DNA of 64,000 bases from Ophioderma brevispina (GCA_023653785.1 JAMKCH010051564.1:1-64000); one strand, 5' to 3'. Numbered from the stretch's first letter, positions 10,930 through 23,850 are shown. Notes: generated by a model not told the origin, from the sequence alone. Numbers and translations: made by a program.

Positions 10930-12760
10930 ATAATTATCCATTAAAATTTCACATGGTGCCCCAACTAAAACACAAAAAGAGCAAGGTTCTGGACGCCAGT
11001 GCAGTCATATGATGGGCGTACCTGATGCTCGCATGGGACCGCTACTAGGCATGCGCGCACCAAAATTTTTAATGTGGCAAGAGGGGTGCTTGTCTGAAGG
11101 CCTGTTGAGCACAATGCACTAGGGGGATCATTTCTAATGTATATAAGGGATAAACTAGAATGATGAACATCTTTTACTATTCGTATTCTGGATGGGGGTG
11201 TCTTATAAGAGAGAGTGCGGTCAAAGGTAACTACTAGGTGGGGAACAAGTCGGTTATACAGTGCTCCAGGGGGTGTTCCCGACAGGTAACTTTAGCGACG
11301 TTTGGCTTCACGGTTGCGTAGATGGAAGCACACACCTGTGTCTTAGATAGATTTGCACGTAGGCGATTTTCCTCATAATAAGGAGGGGGTTCATCCAAAG
11401 CTTTGGAGAGTCTCTCTTCAACACCTGTGAAGTCGGCTATTGTGCCGCTAATTCCAAGATCGTCTGCTAAATTAAAACGACAGGTTCATGCACTCCTAGG
11501 TTGGTCGTTGGTATAGATGTTGAATGAACAGGGAGGGCAAGACACCACTCCTTGTCGTAGGAACATTTGGCCTACGCCATCGGCTCTCTTCTTCGTCCTA
11601 GCTGAACAAAGAACATCCTGTTGCCAGGAACAGAAATCCGTGGATTAAGTCGTCAGCGAATAATGTCCTTGGTTATTGCCAGGATCTTATTGAGTAGGCA
11701 TCTGTTGATTAACAGTGTCGTACACTGATGATAGGTCGAACGAACACCCAGCTCGGTTACCATTACCTTCTTGTTTCGCCGAAACGAAAAAGGATAGCCC
11801 GCACACCTGGTGATATACTCTTGATTTCTCTAGCAATTTCCTTGGAAGGCTGGTATATAATCGTCCTACAGCCTGGGTATGAATCTTCACGCAGTCTTGT
11901 TCACTAGGTTGGGCAAATTTGTCATAGTTATGGGGTTTGGAGGCATCCTCTTAACGTTCTGATCCTGGTAATCAGTGAATCCCTGCAGTCTGCTTTCCTG
12001 TAGTTAAAGCGGTGCTAAAAGGCACTTTGTTTGGTTTACTGCAGCGTGACTTGGATACGAGTTGGTAGATGGAGTTTGTGGAACAGGCTCCAGAACATCT
12101 TGCCTCACAGGTTAGAGATGTTTTGCAACAATAAGCTAGTCAGGGGTACCTCTTTCCAAAGGGCACTATGAAATGATTGGAGGCAGCCTTAGAGTTATTA
12201 AGGAGACGTAGATGTTGTCTGTCTAACCACTCTTCGCCAGCTTGTCCGTCTTTGTGAGTTTCATTGTTAGCCCCATTGGGTACTATAGCTGTTGAAGTCG
12301 CCAATGACGAAGTGAGGTTTGGTGGAATTCCCGGGGTTAGAGTTGAGGGTGCTTGAAAGTCTACTGATGGAGTTTGTAGAGGATTGCTAACTATGACAGC
12401 GCTAAGCTCAATGGTGAGGAAACTTCCGATGTTGTCATCATCAGGACATTGAGGTTACTTCTACTATGGTGCCTGTTCTCACAACTATAGCACTTCCGTA
12501 TTGTCGATGGGGTTCTCTGGTGGCAAGAAGGACCCATCCTGGTATTATGGTTGGGCGGTGGTGGTGTGTGGTTGGTTTTTTATTGATTCAACTGGGGTTT
12601 TCCGCAGACCTGGACATCGATTGGAAGCTTGTTACACCAAGAGCAGCAATGATGTTAGTTTCTTGCATCGGAAACAACCTCCACATTCAATGAGATATAG
12701 TCCAGGCAGGACCTTAGAAAAAGCCTGCGCTGAGGTCTAGCATGATATGGATTATACTTA
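10930..12760 (-). pseudogene. Non-LTR retrotransposon (Jockey/CR1-like) ORF2, decayed
   Basis: Minus-strand order is endonuclease, then reverse transcriptase. Around 12310-12290 the frame reads HFVIGDF, the endonuclease IGDFN motif. Around 11780-11700 it reads CSFDLSSVYDTVN, RT motif A. After a frame switch come LFNIYTND and FNLADDLGI (11570-11450, the ADD catalytic motif) and then LSKALDEPPPYYEENRLRAN and LSKTQVCAS. These are standard for this LINE group. Such proteins nick target DNA and prime reverse transcription from the nick. Many frameshifts and stops mean it is inactive. The 5' part and the poly-A end are not evident. Confidence 0.8.
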
Positions 12761-13174
12761 AAGAAAAAAGGGGGTATATTTGTGCTCCACATAACATCGT
12801 CCCCGATTACCAAAAAAGTTGAGATTTTTATATCATCCGAACCATTGGCCTTAGTAATCCATTGTGTACCAAAATCCTACGTGCAAAATTTGGTTTTTTT
12901 TCGTTTTTCGGGCATCTGTTAAGAAATTCGCAATTTGTATTGATGTCCGTAACGGACAGAAATTACAGTACGTGGTCTATGGGGCGTGGGAACAAGCAAT
13001 TGCTCATACACAAAAACGCAAAGCGGGATCAACTCAAAATTCATGATAGGTTTCGCAAGGATATTAGGGAACCATGAATAAACCAGAAGGGTGCTTGGAA
13101 CAAGTGTCAGGCGCTCATACAAGAAGATAACACAATTACACAAAAATCGGAACAAGCACCTTGAAATTAGTGAC

Positions 13175-13302
13175 ACACACACATGTTTTTTTTTTTGTTT
13201 TTTTTTGGTTTACACCCACACACACTACAGCCACACACCATACACACATATAAATCCACACACAAACACACATAAATACACTACACACACATCCATGCAA
13301 AA
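13175..13302. repeat. (CA)n-type microsatellite with T-run
   Basis: Impure CACA/CATA repeats surround a T-rich run at 13186-13207. Confidence 0.85.
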
Positions 13303-13339
13303 CAGGTTGTGCTAATGGTCCTGCCAGCTATAGCTGGCA

Positions 13340-13570
13340 GCCCATACAAAATGGAGCACGCTCAGTGAGAACAGAGGGTCTCCATGGGGACAGTGTGGAC
13401 CCCAGGAGAATGGACTAGAAAGCAGAAGCCCAAAAGATAAGGTGGAGAGATGATCTCATCAGCGTCAACATGGTACCCTTTCCCCGTGGCCAAAGATAGC
13501 CAAGGCAACAGGGTTGTGGATGAAAATCAGGGAGGGGCTCCTCTGCTCTGAGTGAATGCAGTTGGAATAT
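13340..13570 (+). pseudogene. 3' end of a LINE ORF2, plus strand
   Basis: Across two frames the plus strand gives a basic stretch, then the RWRDDL-type motif (bases 13438-13460), followed by VPFPRGQR and an SEC/W-rich tail. This matches the C-terminal end of many invertebrate LINE ORF2 proteins (RPKTRWRDDL...W). Only about 70 codons remain and the rest of the element is not found upstream, so it is a 5'-truncated insertion. Confidence 0.5.
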
Positions 13571-15292
13571 GGAGGATATGGATAGTATGCAAGAGATGAG
13601 GACCTGCCATTGAAAAAAAGTAAGACTTATGTTTCAAGTCAATTGGAGGTAATCAGCTCAGTGTAATGAATTCAATGATAATGCAAAAAAACTATGAATT
13701 TGTTATAAATTGGATGCTATTCCTATGGTAATCTCTGGAAGTCAGCCTTGTAAGTTATTAACCACCAAAAACCACCATGTTGTTAGGAGTGATATTTCAA
13801 CTTACCTGTAGCTCATTTAATGTAGTACTAGCCATGTACTGTATCAAGTTATTAGCTGGCCATGTCATTGTGGCTGGCTGCATCCATAGTGTTGTGTTTG
13901 TCTACTGTTGGGTGAGTTGATCCATATGCTGATCTATGGATTGGGGAGGATTTGGGACGGGCTAATCTTGGTATAAGCTGCCTTAAGCTTCATCTTAAAA
14001 AAACACAAGAAATAACAATCTTTTAAAATTAATAGGGAAAAAAAAATGTCCACTTTTTTTTTTTTTTTTTTTTAAAAAACTTAAAAGAATAGAAAGGGTG
14101 GTTGTCCATGTAAAGTTATATTTCCCAAGATTTCCTCACCCATGCATCCTAATTTCTCTGGACCATTTCTGGTCTAAAGTGAGGCATAGATTCTGAAGTA
14201 TGTGATAAAGTTGAACAACATACCACACAATAGGGTTGGGGCGTCGTAAATAGGGAAGTATTTTCTTTTCAAATAGGGCATGGTAAAAAGGGGTCCACTT
14301 GGCCAATATAAACCAAATATAACCTTTAAACAATTTTCAAATGGGGGTCTTCGTACCCCACCACACCCTGGTCATATATAGGAAATAAGCCAATATTTTG
14401 CCATTATTTTATTCTTGGATTACAATGGGAAGATATGGATTTGAATCGACGTGCTCCTAGTCTGTATACTCATTTATAGACAAAAATAGTGCATTTGTGA
14501 CCACTTATTAGCCAAAAACTGGCCCATTTTGAACATAAATTCAAAATAGACATGTTATTTTAATAAGGCTACTTTTAATCTAACAAAGTTAAAGTATGAC
14601 AATAGAAAAGTTTGTAAGACGAAAATTCCAATATTAGGAATGAAAACACAGACCTTCCCCCATTAACATCCATCCCACCCCTACCCAAACTGGGAGACCT
14701 GTACCTGGTGTCCAAGTTCCAAGACCATTATATTGTCCCCAATTTGGATTACTTTAGCTCTTATTTCTTTTTATCGGAAGGTGGGAGCATGATCTGTTAT
14801 CATGGGGTGATCTATGGCGGAAGGGGAAATTGTTTACCTCCCCCCATAAACCCACCCCCGCCCAACCAATACATCACGTGCCAATTAATGTCAGCATCAC
14901 ATTCGCGATATCTAGCAAATGCGTCTTTTGTAAGAAAATAATTCTATAAATTAATATTTGGCCACTTGTACAAAGCATGTATAGTTCTAACTGTATCCCA
15001 ATAAAGTTACTTAGAGCAGCTGCTGCTCGTGTGTGTGGATGTTGGTTGTTTGTTGTTTTCTGTTATACTCTTAAGGTGGGAACATAAATTGTTATCGGTT
15101 GAAAAAACTAAAGCCAGATGGAGGATGTTTGGCAGGGAGGATACAGTGGCATGGAAAGATAGCATCACAGGTTTCTATTGGATGGCAAAAAAGACAACAT
15201 TCTCACTAGAAAGAAATTAAATGGCAAGGGTACATCAGTATGACTTATGAGGAGATTATGTTTGCTAGGAGAGCAGGTGGAACTACTGGACC

Positions 15293-15780
15293 ATGTTACG
15301 CCCCTCACCGGTCATGGCCCCCCACCTGTGGCAAAGGACTGTCTACAAATTCATCAATAATCAGCAATTGGATCCCACATTTGTCGGTGCCGATGGAACA
15401 AATGTGAATGATGGCTACAAAGCAGGTGCTATCAAACTACTAGATATTCTTGGCAAAACCTCTCCAGTGGCGGAATTTGTCTTTTGTATGACGAGTGAGT
15501 TGCTATTTAGGGCTTAATTACGAATTATGATGGACTAAAACTGGACCAATGTCATACAAAGGAAAAGATTGGAGCCAAATCAAAAAGCATCTCTCTTCCA
15601 AGAGACCTTGTAGAATTTAAGCGAATCAAAAGACTTGACTTCCCCATCCTCCCTAAGAAGTTGTACATGATCTAAGTTGGAATCCAAAACATTTGGATAC
15701 GAATTCTGTACGGCTGAGTGATCCTAGAAACTGGCTAGATGATTTGGTCTAGAGCTTAGAGGTCTTTTAATCACTCACGT
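15293..15780 (+). pseudogene. Degenerate core of an unclassified transposon-type protein
   Basis: The plus-strand frame contains FVGADGTNVNDGYKAG followed by AIKLLDILGKTSP, then, after frame breaks, SLPRDLVEFKRI and DFPILPKKL. I recognise this as a protein repeated in many invertebrate genomes (pattern DGTxVNxGxxxGVIxxxE...PLQW), probably transposon-encoded, but I cannot name its superfamily or function. The NELPLRHL block usual after this core is only partly preserved. The core lies exactly between the inverted arms. Confidence 0.45.
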
Positions 15781-16404
15781 TGGTTTGACAAACAGCTGCG
15801 AGAAATCCGGGATTGTATGCCAGGAACACAGCCCATCACGGAAACTTGTAACGATTGTCAAATTATGCACCCTATGTGGTTTGTTATCAAATGTAACCCA
15901 TGGATCACTGATTGCACCTATTAACTTATTCAAGCTGTTGAGGCTCTCAAACATATGCTCCTCAATAGCCATACTAGGATACCACTTGCCATTATTCTTT
16001 TGCTTGTGAGCGAGTGTGTCTTTCTGCCATCCAAATTATAAACCGTGATGGCTATTTGTCCATGCCACTGTATACCTCCCTGCCAAACCATACTCCACGG
16101 GTCGTTCTCTTGCAACTTGTCCTGGTCAAATTACAAGGGATTTAGATTTTAAGATTTAAGATAGGACAGTTCAATGAAATATTACCCATAGCCTACACAA
16201 ATTTACATTGATTGAGGCACTATAGACTGTATGGTTGGAGCATTGACCCACGTACTGTCTTTGTTTTTGGCCCATAAAATAATTAAATTTGCTTACCTTA
16301 AAGTTTCAAGGCCTAAAATTTAACACTGCAAGCACTTTGATGTGTGTCACAGAGGGAAAAAAAATGTTTCCGACCAAAGGATTGTGATCAGAGGAAAGTG
16401 AAAC

Positions 16405-16438
16405 ACACAACACACCCACACACACACACACAACACAA
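16405..16438. repeat. (CA)n microsatellite
   Basis: CACA-rich tract inside the right arm of the inverted-arm element. Confidence 0.8.
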
Positions 16439-17329
16439 AGCAGCTAGGCCTCACTATAGGTACTTTAGGGGTACAGTTAGAACTACGTGCTTTGCATAAA
16501 GAGCAATATCCAATTATAGAATATTCTTACAAAAGATAATTTGCTTATTTTAAACAAAGTCATTCATTTACCAGATTATAAATTTAAGGTGAGGCTGTTG
16601 AACAAGTTGTAATTACACGTTTAAAGCTACAGGTATCTGTTGGGGGTGGGGTGGGAGTTTATGGGGGAGGTGAACAATTCTCCACCAGAGACCACCCGGC
16701 ATGATAAAAGTCACCCTGATCAAAAACTCACGGGAGACAAGAAATAGCAGTGTGAGTAAAGATAATATAAATTGGGGAGGAAAATATTAAATGGTCTTGA
16801 AAACTTAATGAAAAACCAGATCCAGATAACGGTACTTCCCAGTTTAGTTTGGTAGGGGTAGGATGGGGGTACTGGGGGCAGGGTTGTCTTTCAGTCATTA
16901 CATATGGGAATTCCATCTTAACTAACTTTTAGATTAAAAAGTGGGTTATTACGGGCAACATATCTATGACTATGTTCAAAATGGGCCAATAAGGGCCACA
17001 AAAAATCTTAGTTTGTCTAAAAATTAGTAAATAGCAATAAATTATTTTTTTAATGTTCATTTTATGTTATACAGATGATTATACATGGAATCGGGGTCAT
17101 GTCATTCGCATATCGCCCATTGTGACAAAAAAAGTGAAAAATATGCAAAATTGGCTTTATTTTAGCTATATAGGGACAAAGGGGTGTGGGGGGGTACGAA
17201 GACCCCAGTGACATTTTTTTTAAAGGGTATATTGGTTCATATTGGGCCAAGTGGAACACCTTTTGACCATGCCCGATTGGAAAATAAATACTTCCCTATT
17301 TAGGCCCACCCTACCACACACATAGCAAG

Positions 17330-18050
17330 TATGATTAGTTTCAAATGAAGGAACATGTCTGTGCCTATAACTACCTACTTAATTACATTTAAAAACAAAG
17401 AAGCACATTCACGCAGCAAGAACATGATGAGAACTTGAAAGCATGTGCAAAATTGGGTTAGAGTTTGGTCAAATCCTACTTATAAATGCTATACTATGAT
17501 TGTCTAGCAGACACAGTAAAAAGAGTGGCTTCAGCTGATTAGTAGTTCCAGGATCCACTGCCATCAATATCGGCACAGTAGTGAATAGGCAGTTGTACTA
17601 TGCATTATCACGGTATGCATTGTCAACTCTACAATAAAACGCCCAGTGTATTTCACTATGGTGAGTGCATGCAAGGCCATCATGAAGGAGCCAAAACGAT
17701 TTTAGACATAAAATCGGAACCAAGATCTTTTTAAAATATGAATTGTGTTTTAGTTTGGCCTGTAAAAAACATATTTGATGCCCTTACAAGCACTTAACCA
17801 GAGGGCAAATTGAGTCATCCCACCATTGCACCAGTTGTAGGAAACTTCCACTTATGTATCCCACAGAAATCCTATCTAACACAAACAATCCTGACTTTTA
17901 CACTCATTTGCCGGCATTTTTTTTTTAATTTTTAAATGATTTTACAGAAAATGTAGTTATTAAACACACAAAAACATATGCAACTTTTTTACGTACTGAC
18001 ATGTGTTTAGTACAGTGCAGTATAGGAACACATGCAAATACATTCTGGGA
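17330..18050. other. Intergenic, nothing recognised
   Basis: AT-rich sequence with no convincing frame, splice pair or repeat boundary. Confidence 0.5.
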
Positions 18051-18054
18051 TTCA

Positions 18055-18225
18055 ATAAAGCATCCTCTGTCCCCTGACCTGTTGGTCCAAGTAAGGATTA
18101 CTTCTCTTAATTGTTTCTAGTCTTTCCAGCAGCCCTCTCATCATCTCTCTATTTGTACTGAGTTGTTCATCAGAACATCCTTGACGTCGCTGCAGTCTTG
18201 ATTTCAGCTCAAACCATGCCTGTGT
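18055..18225 (-). CDS. Unassigned coding-like segment, possible exon
   Basis: The minus strand has an open frame of about 54 codons ending in TGA near 18055. It reads AWFELKSRLQRRQGCSDEQL and then NREMMRGLLERLETIKRSNP, strongly helical and charged, with a composition unlike the surrounding AT-rich DNA. The upstream limit is unclear: a stop lies 9 bases before the AWF codons, and a TTTACAG acceptor lies about 60 bases further upstream in another frame. It could be a host exon or part of a transposon. No family is recognised. Confidence 0.4.
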
Positions 18226-18559
18226 TCAAGCTGTTTGTAATGCTTTTAGTATCAATCGGTAGCATTGCCCAGTGATGAATTACCGAAGTCTGTAAATAAT
18301 GAAATGAACCATTTATTGTATAAGGTGGGACATTTCATTCCAATTTCCACCTTTTTTTCCAAACACAAATATTTAAACAACGCGATTCAATCACATTGAT
18401 TCATCTCAATTACAACAAGTGCAATGGCTGCAATTTGTCAGAAATTCCCAAAACAATACTATTATGTCCATAGTCCTTTTTGGGGTCAGTGCTCTTGAAA
18501 TGGTTCTTATGGTATCTTATGTCCAACTTGCAGAACCATTTTCAAAACCCTGACTCAAG

Positions 18560-18680
18560 AAGATGAGACACTCCCAATACTTGACCCACACAGATATATT
18601 ATATGGCAGCTAATGCGCCTTACAACCTTCTTGTCAGTCACATGACAATATTCTTCATCTTGGTAGTTAATTTTGGCCTG
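18560..18680 (-). CDS. Unassigned coding-like segment, possible exon
   Basis: After a good minus-strand acceptor (TTCTCTGCCAG) the frame reads AKINYQDEEYCHVTDKKVVR and then RISCHIIYLCG, running to a stop after a serine-rich tail. It lies 350 bases upstream (minus sense) of the segment at 18055-18225 and could belong to the same gene or transposon. Function unknown. Confidence 0.35.
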
Positions 18681-19340
18681 GCAGAGAAGAAAACAAGATG
18701 CACAAGCTTCTCTGCTTTGCAATACAGTACTTTTTAAGTTGTTTAGGTGACCCCTTGCTGTTGCCATTTTTCCATTGTGAAATAGCATCACAACAGTCAC
18801 TCTGTTACTTTCCAGAGTGGATATATGTTTTCTGGTTTATCATGTGTAAGGAATTTTACAAAAGTTTCAGATTCCCATCAACAACAGACCCGGCAACAGA
18901 CCATTTTTTCCTATTATCACTCAAAGACAAAGACTTAAAAACCCCAAAAATTTGCTCAGCACCTCACTACAGACTCTAATTTGAAAACATCACATCCAGT
19001 GCATTTTTCCATTTCCAAAAATTTCACCAACCTTTTGTCCGTTTTTTTTTTGCGAGCATGTGCTGAATTTTTATTTTTAGACTATGTGTGGAAACCACTT
19101 TTACCCAATTCAAAATCCTGTCAAAATCCATCCCTTGCCCAGATGCTGTAAATTTGAACAAGCACTTCTACTTCTTTAGTCTCGAGTTGTCATTGGCTTA
19201 TAGAGTTTTTCCCCCCAAAAAGACAACCTTGTAGTTGGTGTTAGAATTTCAAAATTCTGAGAATTGTCAAATTTTAATGATAATTCTAAATGTCACCTAT
19301 TTTTTTTAAAATCCTATTTAATTTTCTTCTGATCCATTCA
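18680..19340. other. Intergenic, nothing recognised
   Basis: AT-rich DNA with short T-runs (19038-19049). The plus-strand frame 18698-18979 has no codon bias or splice support. Confidence 0.45.
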
Positions 19341-19544
19341 TGGTAGTATTCGAGCCTCTCAAGGGGGTCCACCAGTTAAAAGTAACAAGACGACAATACC
19401 ACACCATGGATCCGTGCGGTGAGTGGGTGTGGGAGGGGGTGTGCCCCTTGAACCTTTGCCATATTCACTTTGCCAAATCCATTGCTCATCGGCAAATTTT
19501 GATAGACAACCATTTTGAGTGTTGACAAACAAAGGACGTAACTC

Positions 19545-20290
19545 AGCACTTCTTCTTCTTAATCCGTGTCCAAACACTGGGTTTCTCAAATAGAGTCCAG
19601 CCAGAGATGGGTACAGCGTCGGGCTGCTTCACTGAAATCCGGGCAGGTCCTTGTTTTGCATTGTTGCTCCGCAGTGGGCAGACCAAGAGGTTGCTCCATT
19701 GTCTGTGGTGCCGTTCCCCAACCACAGGTAGTATCCTGATCTGCTTTCAGATAGCCCCACTTCTTCACTTCTTGCAGGGAAACCTTAGATGGGCCAGTTC
19801 TGGTTCTCAATCTATTGAGGCATCGCATTCAGCCCCTGAGTAGTCCACTCCATGTGGGAGATGCTCACCAGTTCAATACCGATATATGTTAATTGGTTGA
19901 TGGCAATTCTTTTCTTTTCACAAGGCGACTCTCTTAACCGCCTTAGAGACTGTTTCAAGAGGTGGACTTTGCTTAAGAAACTTGATCTCTCTCTGGATTT
20001 AAGACGGTTCGCAGCAGGTATCTGTCCAGACATAGGGTGCTTCACATTGGGTACTTCACAGCTCACGCTCCTTGCATCTCGCTACGCTACGACGTAATGT
20101 CTGGTGTGAGCATTCCTGCTAGGATATACAAGTTTTTCCGTTGGTGTTGGGACGGAGGCATCCTTGTGATAAGCCGGCAGAAGGCATTTGCATGCCGGAT
20201 CAAGCTTCTTGCATGGGTTGATCTTTCCAAACAGGGCAAGCATACTCTGCACATGAGAGCACAGGGGCAAGTGCCGTCGATCTAAGTGTA
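19545..20290 (-). pseudogene. Jockey/CR1-like LINE, C-terminal end of ORF2
   Basis: On the minus strand, frames show NRLKSRE-type and MEWTTQGLNAMPQ stretches, then RLRTRTGP, KKWGYLKADQDTTCGWG and TMEQPLGLP. This is the LINE C-terminus with RLxTGxG...CxCGxxxQTMxHLLxxCP. The zinc-binding Cys/His set is partly lost. RT palm motifs are absent, so this is a 5'-truncated copy. Confidence 0.65.
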
Positions 20291-20450
20291 TGTCCGCACG
20301 AAATAATTTAAAAGAATTTTCTTTAATTCTGCGGTAATACTGCTTTTTATAAATGTGATTTTTAATATTTCTACTAATCAATCTATTCATTCTCAAAATG
20401 TAAAACATCTCATAAAGGCGTCAATATATGGTACTGTAGCAAACATTAGA

Positions 20451-21301
20451 CAGGCGAGTCAAAAAAAACTTGACCCTAATTTGTGTCCGCCTTTTTAATT
20501 TTGGGTAATATATCTAACATATTATAGGTAATCACCTGGAACTTCGTCATTATCTTTAATTTCCGGCAAAGATCATTCCCATCGGTTTAAGTACAGACCG
20601 AGCTACAGTCGTTTGAATCAAGTAGTCTGTTTTGCGCTCGGTCCACGGATTCACATTAAATGAAAATGGCGTTCAGAAAGCAAATCAGTGGTCCAGCAAA
20701 ATTGACTATTTATTGACTGCACAATAAATGTGGCGCTATTTTAACACCCACAAAAATTCAGTCACATTACCATCAAGCCCTCATAACAGTTCTACGTCTC
20801 ATCAACTCCTACAAATCATTTGAAAATGAATTAACTTCATACTGTATCAGTTTCTGGAGGAGTTGAATGAATCATCCCTAATGATGGAACAGACATCGGT
20901 GACAAACTTTGAGGTTTAAAGTATTGTCTATAATTTGCAGATCAATATGCCACATCTTGAAAAAAGTGTTTCTATAAAACTTACCATTTTCACTGGATTT
21001 TACACCTCTAAGATACCACTTTATTTGCAAAACATAGACATACCCTTATCATCATTTTTTGGGGAGTCATTTGCTTATTTAACCGTCCATGCATTCAAAT
21101 GGGAAATCAGTGGATTGGGTAAAAAGCCGACTACTTGATTCAAAAGAATGTAGCTCGGACTATACTTTATCCGATTGGAATTATCTTTGCAGCAATTAAA
21201 AGAAATAAGCGTTCCATGGAAATCCACATATGTTGATATATGTTATTTACAATTCAAAATGGCGGACACACAGGTCAGTTTTTTTTTTTACTCGCCCTGG
21301 A
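20451..21301. mobile_element. MITE with ~230 b inverted ends
   Basis: The left end AGGCGAGTCAAAAAAAACTT and the right end (complement of CAGGGCGAGTAAAAAAAA) continue as imperfect inverted repeats through GTCCGCC, a CGAGCTAC block and TTTGAATCAAGTAGTC for about 230 bases. The 400 b centre has no frame longer than 67 codons, so it is non-autonomous. The CAGG(G)CGAGT terminus resembles mariner-like ends. Confidence 0.8.
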
Positions 21302-22040
21302 ATAAACTTTAGTAAACAAAGAACAATTTTTTATTATGATAGGCAGATAAAGAATTCTTTAATATTTCTTTTCAGTGGCTGAGTGACCGTCTTTCTGTGT
21401 TGTCAACCCGCGATTTGGAATTTGTAGTGCTATCCCTATATATGCTTATAGGTATGATCGACAGTCCCTATAAAAGTAAAACTTAAAAAGGTAGGGTTTG
21501 TTTGAATTAATCATATGCAAACTTTCATGGAGAGTTCGGATCTCAAGTTTTGTCAAACCATCTTCAAATCAATTTTTTATGTAATGAATGAAATTTAGTA
21601 CATAGGACATTTGGGAATGCTATCACATCTTTTATCTACTCTAGGTGTGCATACCTTGCCAAAATCACCATGAGCTTACTGCCCTCGATGATACCGACCG
21701 TATGGCTCAATGGATAATATATATACAATTGGTTATATATAAAACTACACAAATTCAAGGTGAATAGAAATAGTCGCAAAATTGTTTGTTGAATAATGAC
21801 AGTGTGGGTTTGTTGGATGTGGTCATGAAGGGCAATGGCTCTTTTAAGTGGCGCAGGGGTGGTCACGAAGGCGTGTTCCCCTCCCTTGGGAAGCACAGAA
21901 CCTTGTCAATATTCACTTTTCAAAACATCTCATCAAGTGTGATAACAATCTGACTTTGTAAGTTGTGTTCACTTAATAATGCTTCTAGTGTATAGGTAGG
22001 GATCAATGGGTGGCACATATTTGATGGAACCCTACTCAAG
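21302..22040. other. Intergenic, nothing recognised
   Basis: AT-rich. The 86-codon minus frame at 21636-21896 has no family signature. Confidence 0.4.
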
Positions 22041-22044
22041 ATAC

Positions 22045-22860
22045 CAACACTAAATGTTTGAGAAGTGTTTTTGGACAATTCGCGGGTGCTGATTCCGAAT
22101 CTGACCATGCAATTGTACATTTGGTGGAAAGTGGATTTTAAAAAAAGGGGGCAAAAACACACAACCTTTACCCCGATTTCCCTTATTTTTTTTAATATAG
22201 CTTTATGAAACCCATGTGCAAGATCCACTAATTTGACTAAAGGGTTTAAGAATTGTTTTATGTCAATTTGAGGGTGCTGATTTCAAAAGACACCTTCAAA
22301 ATCACCACATTGGTGGAAAGTGGATTTTTTAAGGGTATTACCCGATTTTCCATTATTTTTTTAAATATAGTGTTATCACCATGCATAATCCACTTTTTTC
22401 ACTGAAAGTTAAGAGTGTTTTTGAACAATTCCCCCCGCGAGGGTGCTGATTCCTAATCGGCACCATGCAAAATTGTCAGTTGGTGGAAATGGATTTTAAC
22501 AAGGCGCATTAACCGATTTTTCTTATTTTTTTAAATATATTTATTTTTTTTATATTTGAACTTATTTCAAGATCCATTGACTAAAGGGTTTAAGAAGTGT
22601 TTTATGTCAATTTGAGGGTGCTGATTTTCAAATTGACACCATACAAAATCACACATTTGTGGAAAGTGGATTTTTAGGGAATTACCCGAGTGTCCTTATT
22701 TATTTTAAACAGCATTATCAAACACTGCCCAATATCCACTAATATGACAAAAGGTTTAGGAAGTGTTAGGTGAATTGAGGGTGCTAATTTTGAATATACC
22801 CATAGACCTCACCCCGCGTTGGTAAGAAGTTGAAGTTGATTGTAAAGGGGAAATACTTAA
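22045..22860. repeat. Tandem array, ~180 b unit x about 4.5
   Basis: Units start near 22050, 22235, 22410, 22585 and 22755. Each holds AAGTGTTTT, GAGGGTGCTGATT, ACACCATGCAAAAT-like, GTGGAAAGTGGATTTT and TTACCCGATTTTCC motifs in the same order. Units differ by substitutions and indels. No coding capacity. Confidence 0.8.
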
Positions 22861-22899
22861 TTTTCCTAGTATTTTTGAAAAAAAAAAAAGAGTATTAGG

Positions 22900-23850
22900 C
22901 AAAATAAAGAACACATAGAGCACATAGAGGTCCTCTGGCGGATGGGCTGCCTTTATTCTCATGTTCAATGTAATGTTTATATAAATGAGGGCACTCTTTC
23001 TATTGACACAATAGATTGAAAAATCAAATACTATCTAACGTTAGCGTGTTTTACTTTTTCTTGCTCCAATATTGTCCTTTAGTGGAGGAGTTTTTCCAAG
23101 ACGGATCGTTATGTTTTTTCATCGTTTCCAGAGACAAAGCATGTGTTTTTATCATACTTCAGGTATTACATTACTTGTTTACCAAAGTGTAAATAGTAAT
23201 TGAAGAAAACTGTGGAGAAACTTGTTTGAGTGTCTAGAGTATTTATTTAAGTGCGTTTTAAAGTGGTTGGGTATGAAATACAAATTAAACAATTTCTTTT
23301 TAGAGCAGGTTTTTACAAATATTCAAATTTTGTTGTGTACCCTAGTAAAAAGGGACACATCCCAGCCTTTTCATACACCCCAATTTCTGATAAACGGTAT
23401 CCCCTCGGACCAACTACACTCACTTCCCAGCTTCATTATCTGTTTACGTTTGTAAATTTTTAAAACCATAATTTTACGACAGTGGAATAATGTGTTACAC
23501 TATTTACACGAACTTCTTCTTTTCCGCCTTGTTTAGAGACATTCCCTACAATCATAATAATTATCTTTTTAAACTATTTATAAATGCATTTAGAGTAATT
23601 CATCATTCGAGACAAAGGGCAATAAGATATTTCCCACATGACGTAACCAGCGAGGGAAGGGCCAACCCCAGTTAGAATTTTGTCCCTTCTTTTGCCCCAA
23701 TGAGCAGGGTTAAGTACAGGTTCATTAGGAAATGTGCGTTTTGCCCCCCCCCCATTGCTTCTGCCCCTGCCTGTCGCTCCCTCCCCAAAATGAAAATGTC
23801 GGTTCCACCGTGGTAAAAAAACTGCTCCCAAAGGTTCCATCCTGAAAAAA
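22900..23850. other. Intergenic, nothing recognised
   Basis: AT-rich, with a C-run at 23744-23752. The antisense frames at 23574-24016 show no conserved motif. Confidence 0.4.

Larger units (their letters stand above)
14215..17325. mobile_element. 3.1 kb element with kilobase-long inverted arms
   Basis: The left arm (about 14215-15290) and right arm (about 15930-17325) are reverse complements with many indels. Matching landmarks are AATAGGGAAGTATTTT / AAATACTTCCCTATTT, GGGTCTTCGTACCCC / GGGGTACGAAGACCCC, the CCCCCCATAAACCCACCCC block against its complement near 16650, and GTGGCATGGA / TCCATGCCAC near 15150 and 16060. The middle 640 bases carry the coding-like core described separately. Long arms resemble a long-TIR DNA transposon or two copies inserted head to head. 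Target-site duplications were not resolved. Confidence 0.75.

Noticed and set aside
13175..13302. Possible regulatory CA-rich region
   Set aside because: Simple microsatellite next to LINE debris, no gene nearby.
14054..14073. Run of exactly 20 T, as a possible gap placeholder
   Set aside because: Unlike the two A-runs, no duplicated sequence was found on its two sides.
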